Shown: positions 25,091-33,436 of the stretch, piece after piece | Layout: the number at the start of each line of letters is the position of its first letter | How positions within the stretch are numbered: position 1 is the stretch's first letter | NCBI GenBank assembly: GCA_029210565.1 | Contig: JARGFQ010000004.1 | Location: 124,001 to 188,000, forward strand | Source of the DNA: Bacteroidales bacterium | Lineage (GTDB): Bacteria > Bacteroidota > Bacteroidia > Bacteroidales > VadinHA17 | DNA: 64,000 bases | Direction of reading: 5' to 3' | Program-made: the position numbers and the translations under genes | Notes under the pieces: generated by a model | The model's database searches: none | What the model was told of the DNA's origin: nothing | Seen by the model: only the letters and a program-made list of their open reading frames with translations

Positions 25091-25954
25091 TCAACCAATT
25101 GTATGACTCTCAAGCAACTCCCTGACAAGCGCTTCAATGTCCCTGTCGGAAGCGGTGAGCTGTTTTGCCTCTTTCGACTGGAGGATGACATTGTCTATCT
25201 CCTTCACCTTGGTGGGTGAGCCCGACAGCCCCAGCTGTTCCGTGTCAGCACCGACAGCCTCTGTCCCCCACTCGATAATACGCACCAGGGGTCTGCTGCC
25301 GGCTATGTAGTCGGCGTTCTCAGCCTGCAGTTCAGTGTCGGTGCGGGCATATTTGTACTTCATCACCAGGCGGGCGTTGCGGTACCGGCATGTGGGGGCG
25401 GTACCGTTGACGGTCACCACCAGCGGCAGCGGGGCAGAGACGGTCTCAACGCCGCGTTCAAGCCTTCTGCGTATCACCAGCCTATCATTCTCAAAGTGCA
25501 TCTCCTCGGCATAGGTCACCTGCGGCCATCCGAGCTTCTCTGCTATCTGCGGACCCACCTGCGCGGTGTCACCGTCGATGGCCTGACGACCCCCGAGAAC
25601 CAGGTCGGGCTCCAGCCTGCGGATGGCCAGCGTCAGGGCATAGGATGTGGCAAGCGTGTCAGAGCCCGCAAAAGCCCTGTCGGTCAGCAACACCCCGTCA
25701 TCGGCACCGCGGTAGAGACCCTCGCGGATGATCTCGGCTGCACGACCCGGCCCCATCGTTAGAACAGTGACGGTACTCCCTTCATACTGCTCCCTGATGC
25801 GCAGCGCCTGCTCCAGCGCGTTCAGATCCTCAGGGTTGAAGATGGCCGGCAGAACACTCCTGTTGACGGTACCGTCGGCTTTCATGGCGTCAGGACCCAC
25901 ATTGCGAGTGTCAGGTACCTGCTTCGCCAGAACAACGATCTTGATTCCTTTCAT
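25091..25954 (-). CDS. etfB: electron transfer flavoprotein beta subunit
   Basis: A 287-residue AMP-binding subunit of ETF. Start at 25954 (MKGIKIVVLAKQVPDTRNV) rather than the Met four codons upstream, matching family starts. Visible features: NRSVLPAIFNPEDLNALEQAL, VTVLTMGPGRAAEIIREGL, RGADDGVLLTDRAFAGSDT, the nucleotide-binding GGRQAIDGDTAQVGPQIA and the signature-like RRRLERGVETV. It is first in the etfBA-acd operon, with a promoter just upstream. Confidence 0.94.
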   Translation of the reverse strand: MKGIKIVVLAKQVPDTRNVGPDAMKADGTVNRSVLPAIFNPEDLNALEQALRIREQYEGSTVTVLTMGPGRAAEIIREGLYRGADDGVLLTDRAFAGSDTLATSYALTLAIRRLEPDLVLGGRQAIDGDTAQVGPQIAEKLGWPQVTYAEEMHFENDRLVIRRRLERGVETVSAPLPLVVTVNGTAPTCRYRNARLVMKYKYARTDTELQAENADYIAGSRPLVRIIEWGTEAVGADTEQLGLSGSPTKVKEIDNVILQSKEAKQLTASDRDIEALVRELLESHTIG

Positions 25955-25977
25955 ATCTCGTCTCACTATTGAAGTGG

Positions 25978-26006
25978 CAAATATAATAATAAAACCATGC
26001 CTGCAA
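25978..26006 (-). promoter_or_regulatory. promoter of the etfB-etfA-acd operon
   Basis: On the minus strand TTG (26004-26006), 18 bases, then TATATTTG (25978-25985), an exact -7 match. It lies 23 bases before the etfB start. Confidence 0.5.
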
Positions 26007-26040
26007 TAGACAGATTGCAGTTTTTAGGAGTACGGTCGAA

Positions 26041-26090
26041 AGAGAACTGCTTATTATATACCTGTTCTACTGTGTATTATAGAGTTCTCT
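26041..26090 (+). repeat. inverted repeat in the etfB/EamA divergent intergenic region
   Basis: AGAGAACT (26041-26048) and AGTTCTCT (26083-26090) are perfect inverted copies 34 bases apart, in the 274-base gap between divergent genes. Nothing else is recognised in this gap apart from the two promoters. Function unknown. Confidence 0.35.
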
Positions 26091-26162
26091 ATGTGCTCAT
26101 TCCGGCTATGGTCGAACTTGCACCACCTGGAGTGTCACCTGACGCTATAGGATATTGTTTTA

Positions 26163-26196
26163 TTTGGACATGATTTGAAATATTGAATTAACTTCG
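26163..26196 (+). promoter_or_regulatory. putative promoter of the EamA transporter gene
   Basis: TTTG (26163-26166), 22 bases, then TAACTTCG (26189-26196), one mismatch from TAnnTTTG, 32 bases before the start codon. The spacer is one base longer than usual. Confidence 0.4.
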
Positions 26197-26228
26197 CCCG
26201 CCGGATAATTATCCCTGTTTCCTTCAAA

Positions 26229-27143
26229 ATGAAAGGCAGACCCTACGCAGCCCTGGTATTGTCAATGATCTTTTGGTCATTCTCGTTTGTCTGGTTCAAG
26301 ATTGCCAACAGGCATTATGACCCGATAACCATAATTTTTATACGGTTATGCATTGCCTCGCTCTTTCTCTCGGGTTACCTCTGGATCACCCATGGCTTCA
26401 TGGGTGTGAGGAAGGTCGACCGCAAGTACTTCCTGCTGCTGGCTTTCTTCGAGCCTTTCCTCTATTTCCTTGGAGAGAGTTTCGGGCTTACCTATGTCTC
26501 ATCAACGGTGGGTTCAGTGATGATATCCACCATCCCGGTCATTACTGTCATCTTTGCATGGGTCTTCTACCGGGAAAAGCTCAGGCTAGTCAACTATATA
26601 GGGGTGTTGATCTTATTTGTCGGGGTAATAATTTTCATCTCCAACAGTGGAGGAGGATTGTCGATGAGCATGAAGGGACTGGCATTGCTGTTCCTGGCTG
26701 TCATCGCCGCTTTGGGTTACAATATGGTCCTCCAAAGGCTGGTAACGCATTACAATCCGGTCAGCATTGTCAATATCCAGAATACCATCGGCATCATCCT
26801 GTTCCTGCCTCTCTTCCTGATATTTGATCTCAGAAAACTGCTCTCCACCGGGGTTGTAGCCGAGAGCTTCGGTTCCATTGTGCTGCTGGCGATATTTGCC
26901 TCCGGTGGTGCATTCGTTCTCTTTGCTTACTCGGTCAGACACCTTGGCATATCCCGTGCCAACGTCTTCACCAACCTCGTCCCCATATTCACTGCCCTCT
27001 TTGCGTTCCTCGTCATCGGTGACAGGCTGACCCTCAGTAACGGTGTGGGCATAGTGATAGTCATCGTAGGATTGTTCCTATCGCAGGCCGAAAAGAAAAA
27101 GAGCTCCGCCATAGGGCTCGACCTTGCCGGCAGGAGCGCATAG
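26229..27143 (+). CDS. EamA/DMT-family transporter
   Basis: A 304-residue inner-membrane protein with ten predicted helices in two EamA halves (about residues 8-137 and 150-285). The first helix contains SMIFWSFSFVWFKIAN; the family-typical second helix TIIFIRLCIASLFL and the half-ending helix IGVLILFVGVIIFI are visible, repeated as ANVFTNLVPIFTALFAFLVIGDRLT and GIVIVIVGLFLSQ. Such proteins export small metabolites or amino acids. The substrate is not predictable. It is single-standing, with the porQ gene following on the same strand. Confidence 0.88.
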   Translation: MKGRPYAALVLSMIFWSFSFVWFKIANRHYDPITIIFIRLCIASLFLSGYLWITHGFMGVRKVDRKYFLLLAFFEPFLYFLGESFGLTYVSSTVGSVMISTIPVITVIFAWVFYREKLRLVNYIGVLILFVGVIIFISNSGGGLSMSMKGLALLFLAVIAALGYNMVLQRLVTHYNPVSIVNIQNTIGIILFLPLFLIFDLRKLLSTGVVAESFGSIVLLAIFASGGAFVLFAYSVRHLGISRANVFTNLVPIFTALFAFLVIGDRLTLSNGVGIVIVIVGLFLSQAEKKKSSAIGLDLAGRSA

Positions 27144-27189
27144 AGCAACCTGAATTATCAACCTGCGCACCCCGTTTTACCGATAGTAT

Positions 27190-27197
27190 TATCTTTG
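27190..27197 (+). promoter_or_regulatory. -7 element TATCTTTG upstream of porQ
   Basis: Exact TAnnTTTG match 18 bases before the ATG at 27216. No TTTG at the -33 distance. Confidence 0.5.
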
Positions 27198-27215
27198 TAT
27201 GCAATCTGCCATGAC

Positions 27216-28223
27216 ATGAGGCTACAGGCTCTATCACTCATTCTGCTTATCACTCTCCTGCCGCTCAGCGGACAGACGGGTGGTGACAACACCTATGAGT
27301 TCCTGAACCTCAGTCACTCAGCCTTTGCCACGGCCACAGGAGGCCTCACCGTCTCGGGTGACCGTGATGACCTGAGCCTCCCCTACTGGAACCCGGCCCT
27401 CCTCCGCGGGTCGATGGATAATGATATATCGCTCAGCTTCTCCACCTGGTTTGCGGGTATTACCTACGGCCATGCAGCATGGGCCATGGATACGGAGAGG
27501 CGGGGAACCATTGCCGCGGGGGTGAGCTTCATCAGCTACGGACATTTCACGGAGGCCGATGCTGCCGGTAACATCACCGGCACTTTTAACGCTGCCGAAT
27601 ATGCTTTCAATGCTGCATGGTCGTTTCAGATAGACTCCTCATTCACGGTGGGCATTGCCCTCAAGCCGGTCTTCTCGCACCTTGAACGCTACTTCTCCGC
27701 AGGAGTGTGCACTGACATAGGGGCCACCTGGAGCAACAGGAGGCTGCTGCTTGACGCAGGAGTGGTGATCAGGAACGCCGGGTTTCAGATCAAAAGTCAC
27801 ACCTGCCGGGGTGGGGAACCCCTGCCTCTGGAGATCATCGCCGGGGTGACAAAGAGGCTGGCACACGCCCCCTTTAGCTTCTCACTGACAATAAGGCACC
27901 TGGAGAAGCCTGACCTTACCTATGACTACGACCCTGAGGATGACACCCCGGCTGGCGGTTTCTGGGAGAACCTGCTCAGACACGCTATAATTGGCGTGGA
28001 GATACTCCCCGCCGACTCCTTCTGGATAGGCTTCGGGCTGAACTACGGCCGGAGGGCGGAGATGCGTCTGGAACAGAGAACGGGAGTGTCAGGCTTCTCG
28101 GCAGGATTCGGGTTCACGACCGGGAGTTTTGACCTGGCTTACGGTCGTGAGGCTTTTCACCCTGCAGGGGGCACCAACCACCTGACCGTGACCCTGAGGC
28201 CTGAGATGATCTTTAAAAAGTGA
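27216..28223 (+). CDS. porQ: type IX secretion system outer-membrane protein PorQ
   Basis: A 335-residue PorV/PorQ-type beta-barrel protein. ATG 27216 follows the -7 element and gives a signal peptide ending PLSGQ. The mature start has YEFLNLSHSAFATATGGLTVS and the GD--L-YWNPALL motif of the PorQ family, followed by alternating strands to a C-terminal LTVTLRPEMIF. PorQ works with PorU, PorV and PorZ on the cell surface to process and attach cargo of the type IX secretion system. The order porQ-cmk-ispH seen here is common in Bacteroidota, which supports the call. Confidence 0.88.
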   Translation: MRLQALSLILLITLLPLSGQTGGDNTYEFLNLSHSAFATATGGLTVSGDRDDLSLPYWNPALLRGSMDNDISLSFSTWFAGITYGHAAWAMDTERRGTIAAGVSFISYGHFTEADAAGNITGTFNAAEYAFNAAWSFQIDSSFTVGIALKPVFSHLERYFSAGVCTDIGATWSNRRLLLDAGVVIRNAGFQIKSHTCRGGEPLPLEIIAGVTKRLAHAPFSFSLTIRHLEKPDLTYDYDPEDDTPAGGFWENLLRHAIIGVEILPADSFWIGFGLNYGRRAEMRLEQRTGVSGFSAGFGFTTGSFDLAYGREAFHPAGGTNHLTVTLRPEMIFKK

Positions 28224-28255
28224 TGCCGCTGAACCTGAATGAACCTGTTTCGTTA

Positions 28256-28263
28256 TAACTTTG
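28256..28263 (+). promoter_or_regulatory. -7 element TAACTTTG upstream of cmk
   Basis: Exact TAnnTTTG match ending 8 bases before the ATG at 28272, which would give a very short or absent leader. The -33 element is not clear. Confidence 0.35.
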
Positions 28264-28271
28264 CTGCCCGG

Positions 28272-28973
28272 ATGAAAAAGAAAAAAAAGATCACCATAAC
28301 CGTTGACGGCTATTCGTCGTGCGGCAAGAGCACCTTCGCAAAGGCCATAGCATCTGAACTGGATTATCTCTACATCGACTCCGGCGCCATGTACCGTGCC
28401 GTGACCCTCTACTGCCTGCGCCGGGGGTATGTCTCAAGGGGCGTGGCTGATGCCGGCAGCGTGGTCAGTCTCCTTCCGGAGATAAGCATCACCTTCCTGC
28501 TAAACAGGGAGACAGGCTTTAACGAGACCGTGCTCAACGGCGAGAATGTAGAGAGGGAGATACGTGACAGGGCCGTGTCGGACAACGTCAGTGCTGTCAG
28601 CACCATCCCCGAGGTGAGGAGAAAGCTGGTGGAACTGCAGCGTGAGATCGGGGCCGGAGGAGGCATAGTCATGGACGGTCGCGACATAGGTACCGTGGTT
28701 TTCCCGGAAGCTGAACTCAAGATCTTCATGACCGCCACGCCCGAGGTCAGGGCACGGCGCCGCTACCTGGAGCTGCTGGGGAAAGGGCTGCCGGCAGATT
28801 ATGCTGCAGTTGAGAAGAATATAAATGATCGCGACCGGATCGACTCATCGCGTGAGGTTAGTCCGCTGCGCAGGGCAGATGACGCCGTGGTGCTGGACAA
28901 TAGTAACATGACGCCTGCGGAACAGATGGTCTGGTTCAGGAAACTCTATACACAGACACTTAATGGAAGTTGA
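28272..28973 (+). CDS. cmk: (d)CMP kinase
   Basis: A 233-residue cytidylate kinase that phosphorylates CMP/dCMP with ATP. The start at 28272 leaves a lysine-rich beginning (MKKKKKITITVDGYSSCGKST) with the P-loop GYSSCGKST. Further motifs: YIDSGAMYRAVTLYCLRR, ERE-IRDRAVSDNVSAVSTIPEVR, VMDGRDIGTVVFPEAELKIFMTA and the lid-region RARRRYLEL with RDRIDSSREVSPL near the C terminus. The upstream 11 codons of the open frame are less plausible. It overlaps ispH by 11 bases. Confidence 0.95.
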   Translation: MKKKKKITITVDGYSSCGKSTFAKAIASELDYLYIDSGAMYRAVTLYCLRRGYVSRGVADAGSVVSLLPEISITFLLNRETGFNETVLNGENVEREIRDRAVSDNVSAVSTIPEVRRKLVELQREIGAGGGIVMDGRDIGTVVFPEAELKIFMTATPEVRARRRYLELLGKGLPADYAAVEKNINDRDRIDSSREVSPLRRADDAVVLDNSNMTPAEQMVWFRKLYTQTLNGS

Positions 28974-29838
28974 CATAGAACCTGGGTCAGGATTTTGCTT
29001 TGGCGTGGAGAATGCCGTTAAGATTGCCGAGGAGGCACTGGAGGCAGGCGCTGATGTATACTGCCTCGGTGAGATAGTACACAACGACATCGAAGTTGAC
29101 CGCCTTAAAAAACTCGGGCTGGTCACCATCACCTACAATCAGTTTGAGCAGCTGCGCGATTGCAAGGTGCTGGTCAGGGCGCACGGCGAGCCTCCCTCTA
29201 CATATGAGAAGGCGAAAGAGAACAATATTACAATCATAGATGCCACCTGCCCCATTGTGCACTCAATGCAGGAAAAGATAAAGAGGGTGCAGAAAGTATC
29301 AAGGGAAGAGGAGGGGCAGATTGTCATATTCGGCAAGGAGGACCATGCCGAAGTGATAGGCCTGCTGGGAGCCGCAGGTGAAAAGGGCATCCTCATCACC
29401 GGAAGGCATGACATCGGGAAGATAGACGTTACACGACCCGTGCGGCTCTTCGCACAGACAACACGCAGCAAGACCGAGTATGAGGTGGTGGCAGAGATCA
29501 TACGTCTTAAGCTGGAGCAGGAGAGAGAGAAGCATCCGGGTAATCACCTGAAGGTTCACAACACCATCTGCAGACAGGTTTCTGACCGTGAACCGCGCCT
29601 CAGGGAGTTTTCCCGGAAGCATGATGTGATTCTGTTCGTCAGCGGCATGAAGAGCTCGAACGGCCGCATGCTTTTCGATGTGTGCAAAAAGGAGAACGAA
29701 AACTCATATTTCGTCTCCTCACCCGGGGAGATTGATCCCGGGTGGCTCAGGGATGCAAAAAGCGTGGGGATATGCGGTGCCACCTCAACGCCTAAATGGC
29801 TTATCCAGGAAGTAGCCGGAATTGTTAAGAAGATGTGA
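28963..29838 (+). CDS. ispH: 4-hydroxy-3-methylbut-2-enyl diphosphate reductase
   Basis: A 291-residue iron-sulfur enzyme of the last MEP-pathway step, giving IPP and DMAPP. The three cluster Cys are in GSGFCFGVENAV, IDATCPIVHSM and HNTICRQVSDREP. Active-site His lie in EIVHNDIEV and RAHGEPPST. The SSNGRML and CGATSTPKWLI segments match the substrate-phosphate loops (SSN, and a variant of the usual GASTP). It overlaps cmk at its 5' end, so the two are translationally linked. Confidence 0.95.
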   Translation: MEVDIEPGSGFCFGVENAVKIAEEALEAGADVYCLGEIVHNDIEVDRLKKLGLVTITYNQFEQLRDCKVLVRAHGEPPSTYEKAKENNITIIDATCPIVHSMQEKIKRVQKVSREEEGQIVIFGKEDHAEVIGLLGAAGEKGILITGRHDIGKIDVTRPVRLFAQTTRSKTEYEVVAEIIRLKLEQEREKHPGNHLKVHNTICRQVSDREPRLREFSRKHDVILFVSGMKSSNGRMLFDVCKKENENSYFVSSPGEIDPGWLRDAKSVGICGATSTPKWLIQEVAGIVKKM

Positions 29839-29856
29839 CAATGTTGGAACTCTAAA

Positions 29857-29886
29857 TTGTCAGTGCACAAAATAATAGTAATTTCG
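29857..29886 (+). promoter_or_regulatory. promoter of pfkA
   Basis: TTG (29857-29859), 19 bases, then TAATTTCG (29879-29886), one mismatch from TAnnTTTG. It lies 23 bases before the ATG of pfkA. Confidence 0.5.
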
Positions 29887-29909
29887 TAGTCTGTTAAATC
29901 ATTTGTTCA

Positions 29910-30890
29910 ATGGGGAAAATTAAGAAGATAGGCGTTCTCACATCTGGTGGTGACGCTCCCGGCATGAATGCAGCCATACGGGCTGTCACCCGCACTGCCA
30001 TCTATAACGACCTGGAGGTGATAGGTATAAGGCATGGTTATCTGGGCATGGTGAATGCCAATTTCAAGCAGCTTTATGCACATACGGTGTCGGACACCAT
30101 CCAGCGCGGAGGCACAATACTGAAGACTGCACGCTGCGAGGCATTCAGGACGCCGGAGGGTAGGCAGAAGGCCTATGAGAACCTCAGGGCAGCAGGGATC
30201 GACGGAGTGGTGGTTATCGGCGGTGACGGCTCGTTCAAGGGAGCAAGCCTCTTCAATGAAGAATACAACATACCTTTTGTCGGTGTCCCCGGCACGATTG
30301 ACAATGACATCTTCGGTACCGATTATACCATCGGTTATGATACAGCGCTGAATACTGTTGTTGAGGCTGTTGACAAGATACGCGACACCGCCAGTTCCAT
30401 GAGCCGGATGTTCTTTGTGGAGGTGATGGGGGCCGAGGCTGGCCATATTGCACTTTACAGCGGCATTGCCAGCGGGGCGGAGGCCATCATCATGCCTGAG
30501 ATCAAGGGTGATGCGCACAACATCACCAAAATGATTGAGACAGGCAATAAGAGGAAGAAATCGAGCAACATCATCATCGTTGCCGAAGGAGATGAAGAGG
30601 GAGGTGCCCTTGCCATAGCAGAGAAACTGAAGCCGGAGCTTACCGGCTATGAAGTCAGGGTGGTAATCCTTGGCCACCTGCAGAGGGGCGGCTCACCCTC
30701 AGCCCTCGACCGTGTCAATGCCAGCAGGCTGGGCAATGCTGCCGTGGAGGCGCTGCTCGACGGACAGCAGAGCGTAATGGTCGGGCTGCAGAGCGACGAG
30801 ATAGTGCTCATACCGTTCAGGAAAGCGGTGAAACAGCACAAGGGACTCAAGCAGCATCTCGTTGACATAATTGACATACTTAACGTCTGA
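29910..30890 (+). CDS. pfkA: ATP-dependent 6-phosphofructokinase
   Basis: A 326-residue PfkA-type enzyme. Motifs: TSGGDAPGMNAAIR (ATP site), GGTILKTARCEAFRTPEGR, VVIGGDGSFKGA, the catalytic loop VPGTIDNDIFGTDYTIGYDTAL, SRMFFVEVMGAEAGHIAL, GGSPSALDRVNASRLG. The GGDGS glycine-rich motif and length fit the ATP-dependent bacterial class. It is followed after three bases by the DUF362 protein gene. Confidence 0.95.
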   Translation: MGKIKKIGVLTSGGDAPGMNAAIRAVTRTAIYNDLEVIGIRHGYLGMVNANFKQLYAHTVSDTIQRGGTILKTARCEAFRTPEGRQKAYENLRAAGIDGVVVIGGDGSFKGASLFNEEYNIPFVGVPGTIDNDIFGTDYTIGYDTALNTVVEAVDKIRDTASSMSRMFFVEVMGAEAGHIALYSGIASGAEAIIMPEIKGDAHNITKMIETGNKRKKSSNIIIVAEGDEEGGALAIAEKLKPELTGYEVRVVILGHLQRGGSPSALDRVNASRLGNAAVEALLDGQQSVMVGLQSDEIVLIPFRKAVKQHKGLKQHLVDIIDILNV

Positions 30891-30911
30891 TCAGTGACCG
30901 GCAGCACACAG

Positions 30912-32024
30912 ATGGAACCCTCCGGGGTGTACTTTACCGATATGCGAAGTACGCCTTCGCTCAACCTGCTGAAGAAGCTTGAGAAGCTGGTGAAGGCGGC
31001 GGGAATCGATGAGATCGACTTCAACCGCAAGATGACCGCCATCAAGATCCATTTCGGCGAGCCGGGTAACCTGGCATACCTCAGGCCCAACTTCGCTGCC
31101 GTCATAGTCAAAATGGTAAAGACCAGGGGCGGCAAGCCCTTCCTCACCGACTGCAACACACTGTACCATGGTGAGCGTGCCAATGCCCCCGATCATATCG
31201 AGGCGGCATATGTCAACGGCTATAACCCCCTCTCTACAGGGTGTCACGTCATTATTGGCGACGGCGTCAAGGGCACCGACTATCGTGAGATAGAGCTGAA
31301 CCTCGACTATACCCGCAGGGCGATGATAGGCACCTCCATAGCTGATGCTGACATTATCATATCCATGAATCACTTCAAGGGGCATGAGCAGACTGGCTTT
31401 GGCGGTGCGCTGAAGAACCTGGGCATGGGCTGTGCCTCCGTAGGCGGAAAGCTCTTCCTCCACTCCGGCAATCCGCCGGTCATCTATGAAAAGAACTGCA
31501 CAGGATGCAACATATGTGTCATCAACTGTGCCCATGATGCCGTTCATCTCGGAGATGACAAAAAGGCGCACATTGACAACGACAAGTGTACCGGTTGCGG
31601 CCAGTGCGTTGCTGTATGCCAGTATGATGCCGCCAGGGTGGTGTGGGGTTCAGAGGGCGACACCCTTAGCAAAAAGATTGCAGAATATACTCTGGCAGTG
31701 ATAAAAGGCAAACCGTCGTTGCACATCAGCTTCATCATGGATGTCTCACCCGACTGCGACTGCTGGGGTCACAACGACCGGCCGCTGATCGATGATATAG
31801 GCATCGCTGCCTCAACAGACCCTGTTGCACTTGACAGGGCATGTGCAGACCTGGTCATGGCTGCACCTGCGGCACGGCATTTGTGGGACAAAGAGACAGG
31901 AGATGATCTGAGCGGGGCTGACAAGTTCCGGATGGCACACGGCAACACCGACTGGAACAGTGCTCTCGTTCATGCTGAGAAGATAAAAGCCGGCTCTTTA
32001 TCATATAAACTGATACGGATATGA
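30912..32024 (+). CDS. DUF362 protein with 2x[4Fe-4S] ferredoxin insert
   Basis: A 370-residue protein: an N-terminal DUF362 half (KMTAIKIHFGEPGNLAYLRPNF, FLTDCNTLYHGERANA, IISMNHFKGHEQTGFGGALKNLGMGC), then an 8-iron ferredoxin unit with CTGCNICVINCAHDAV and CTGCGQCVAVCQYDAA, then the DUF362 C-terminal half (DCDCWGHNDRPLIDDIGIAASTDPVALDRAC). These proteins are usually annotated as iron-sulfur-cluster-binding, with no proven reaction. ATG 30912 is preferred over GTG 30894. It overlaps the response regulator gene by four bases. Confidence 0.85.
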   Translation: MEPSGVYFTDMRSTPSLNLLKKLEKLVKAAGIDEIDFNRKMTAIKIHFGEPGNLAYLRPNFAAVIVKMVKTRGGKPFLTDCNTLYHGERANAPDHIEAAYVNGYNPLSTGCHVIIGDGVKGTDYREIELNLDYTRRAMIGTSIADADIIISMNHFKGHEQTGFGGALKNLGMGCASVGGKLFLHSGNPPVIYEKNCTGCNICVINCAHDAVHLGDDKKAHIDNDKCTGCGQCVAVCQYDAARVVWGSEGDTLSKKIAEYTLAVIKGKPSLHISFIMDVSPDCDCWGHNDRPLIDDIGIAASTDPVALDRACADLVMAAPAARHLWDKETGDDLSGADKFRMAHGNTDWNSALVHAEKIKAGSLSYKLIRI

Positions 32025-32407
32025 AAGAACCATCACCGTCGCAAAGAATGGCCATACTGATCGTGGAAGACGACCCGCACAGTCAGCTTTACTTCACCAA
32101 GCTGCTCTCGGGCATGTATGATACCTATGTGGCAGCTTCGGCCAGGGAGGCCTGGGATTTGCTGCACAGCAAGAGTTTCGGTTTTGTGCTTATGGACATA
32201 TCCCTGAAAGGCGACGAGGACGGTCTGTCGCTCACCCGTCGTCTCCGCAGTGAAGAGGCCTTTGAGAAGCTGCCGATAGTGGCGGTTACGGCATATGCAT
32301 TCCCCGATGACCGGCGCCGTGCCCTCGAGGCCGGCTGTACCGATTATCTGCCCAAGCCGGTCAGCAGCAACGACCTGCACCGCAAGATAGCCGAGCTGGC
32401 TCTTTAA
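32021..32407 (+). CDS. single-domain response regulator (CheY-like)
   Basis: A 128-residue stand-alone receiver domain. Acidic pocket LIVEDDPHS, phospho-acceptor Asp in VLMDISLKGDEDG, switch Thr in VAVTAYA and the conserved Lys in DYLPKPV are all present. It has no output domain, so it must act through another protein, probably a hybrid sensor kinase outside the window. Its ATG lies inside the last codons of the DUF362 gene (ATGA overlap), an odd pairing. Confidence 0.9.
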   Translation: MKEPSPSQRMAILIVEDDPHSQLYFTKLLSGMYDTYVAASAREAWDLLHSKSFGFVLMDISLKGDEDGLSLTRRLRSEEAFEKLPIVAVTAYAFPDDRRRALEAGCTDYLPKPVSSNDLHRKIAELAL

Positions 32408-32441
32408 CAGGAAAAAAGTTCCGTCGGGATAAAAAAATTAT

Positions 32442-32449
32442 TAATTTTG
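32442..32449 (+). promoter_or_regulatory. -7 element TAATTTTG upstream of tRNA-Pro
   Basis: Exact TAnnTTTG match 66 bases before the tRNA. The -33 element is not clear. The transcript would include the two hairpins listed next. Confidence 0.45.
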
Positions 32450-32453
32450 CGCA

Positions 32454-32509
32454 CCTGAATTATTTCAGGCAAGCCTCCTTCGCAACCTGCTTCGCTGAAG
32501 CTACGGAGG
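32454..32509 (+). repeat. two hairpins in the tRNA-Pro leader
   Basis: CCTGAA-TTAT-TTCAGG (32454-32469) is a perfect 6-bp hairpin. CCTCC (32474-32478) and GGAGG (32505-32509) close a second structure that contains the hairpin CTTC-GCT-GAAG. The second element resembles small dispersed inverted repeats found between genes in many bacteria. No copy elsewhere in the window was noticed. Confidence 0.45.
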
Positions 32510-32515
32510 TTTAAT

Positions 32516-32588
32516 CGGGGTGTAGCGCAGTTGGTAGCGTACTACGTTCGGGACGTAGGGGCCGGAAGTTCGAGTCTTCTCACCCCGA
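32516..32588 (+). tRNA. tRNA-Pro (anticodon CGG)
   Basis: Acceptor CGGGGTG (32516-32522) pairs perfectly with CACCCCG (32581-32587), discriminator A. D arm GCGCAGTTGGTAGCGT, anticodon stem CTACG/CGTAG with loop TTCGGGA, anticodon CGG at 32549-32551, T loop TTCGAGT. CCA is not encoded. Confidence 0.95.
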
Positions 32589-32601
32589 CAAGAGAAAAAT
32601 G

Positions 32602-32633
32602 ACCATCCCCGGAAAACCGGGGGTGGTTTTTTT
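32602..32633 (+). terminator. intrinsic terminator after tRNA-Pro
   Basis: ACCATCCCCGG, loop AAAA, CCGGGGGTGGT (one G-U pair), followed by seven T from the end of the stem. Confidence 0.9.
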
Positions 32634-32639
32634 ATTGGC

Positions 32640-33436
32640 CTGAAGCGTCAACAGCTTGCTGTTGATAGCTAAAGGACAATAAAAAGAACCTTTGAGTGGC
32701 ACGAAAAGGTAATTTTTCTCTTTCAGTCATCTACATAGAAGTCCGCGAGCACCGTGCAACCGGGGCGAGCAATCTTATCATCCCGGCCGATTTAAAGAAT
32801 ATATCGCTGTATATCAATATATTACAATGGCATTTTTCTTTGTGGCAGGAGAACGTTCCGGTGTATCATGAGAGACCGGACGAAAACTGTCAGGTCTGAA
32901 ATCACTGGCATTCTTTACTATATCAAGTTCAATTCACTGGTACCTCTCATACTGTTCAGCATAAGATTTTTTCCGAAATTGTATTGGATACAATCTCACC
33001 CAACTGCCATTTTCAAGAAATCCGGCAGTACATACAAGTTCTTCATACTTTTCTAATATGCTGGGATAAGTTTTAACAGTGATTAGAACGCTTGTCAATG
33101 CCATGTCAAATGTAATTCAGTTCATAATCAAAGCCCGGCAACATGGTCAAACCTTACAACAATGTCTCAATAAAGGTATGATGGTTTAGTATGTCCGGAC
33201 AACCTTTTTATCAAAGTTAATTGGTTATGTTGAAAAGAGGGGGTCTGGGGGAGGCTCTTAACATTGGTTTTATTGCTCTCCCTGAAATTACAAGCAACTC
33301 ATATTCAAGATATTCAGGAGATGGTATCCCTGGTGAAAGTCAATTTCGATTAGAATATCCTGAAATATCTGTCAGGATTTACAGGATCACCTACTAGTAT
33401 TAAAATAAAAGTAGTTAATCATTAATAATAAAAAAA
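32640..33436 (+). other. about 800 bases without a convincing gene
   Basis: AT-rich sequence between the tRNA-Pro terminator and the gnd stub. A perfect hairpin TCAACAG-CTTG-CTGTTGA lies at 32648-32665. Two short frames (32696-32899 and 32868-33056, 67 and 62 codons) have no recognisable similarity or codon character. A 14-codon frame at 32827-32871 (MAFFFVAGERSGVS) recalls the AGExSGD start of lipid-A-disaccharide synthase LpxB but stops at once; too short to call. The stretch looks like eroded coding sequence. Confidence 0.4.

Noticed and set aside
32827..32871. Stub of lpxB (MAFFFVAGERSGVS)
   Set aside because: Only about seven residues recall the AGExSG motif before a stop; this could easily be chance.
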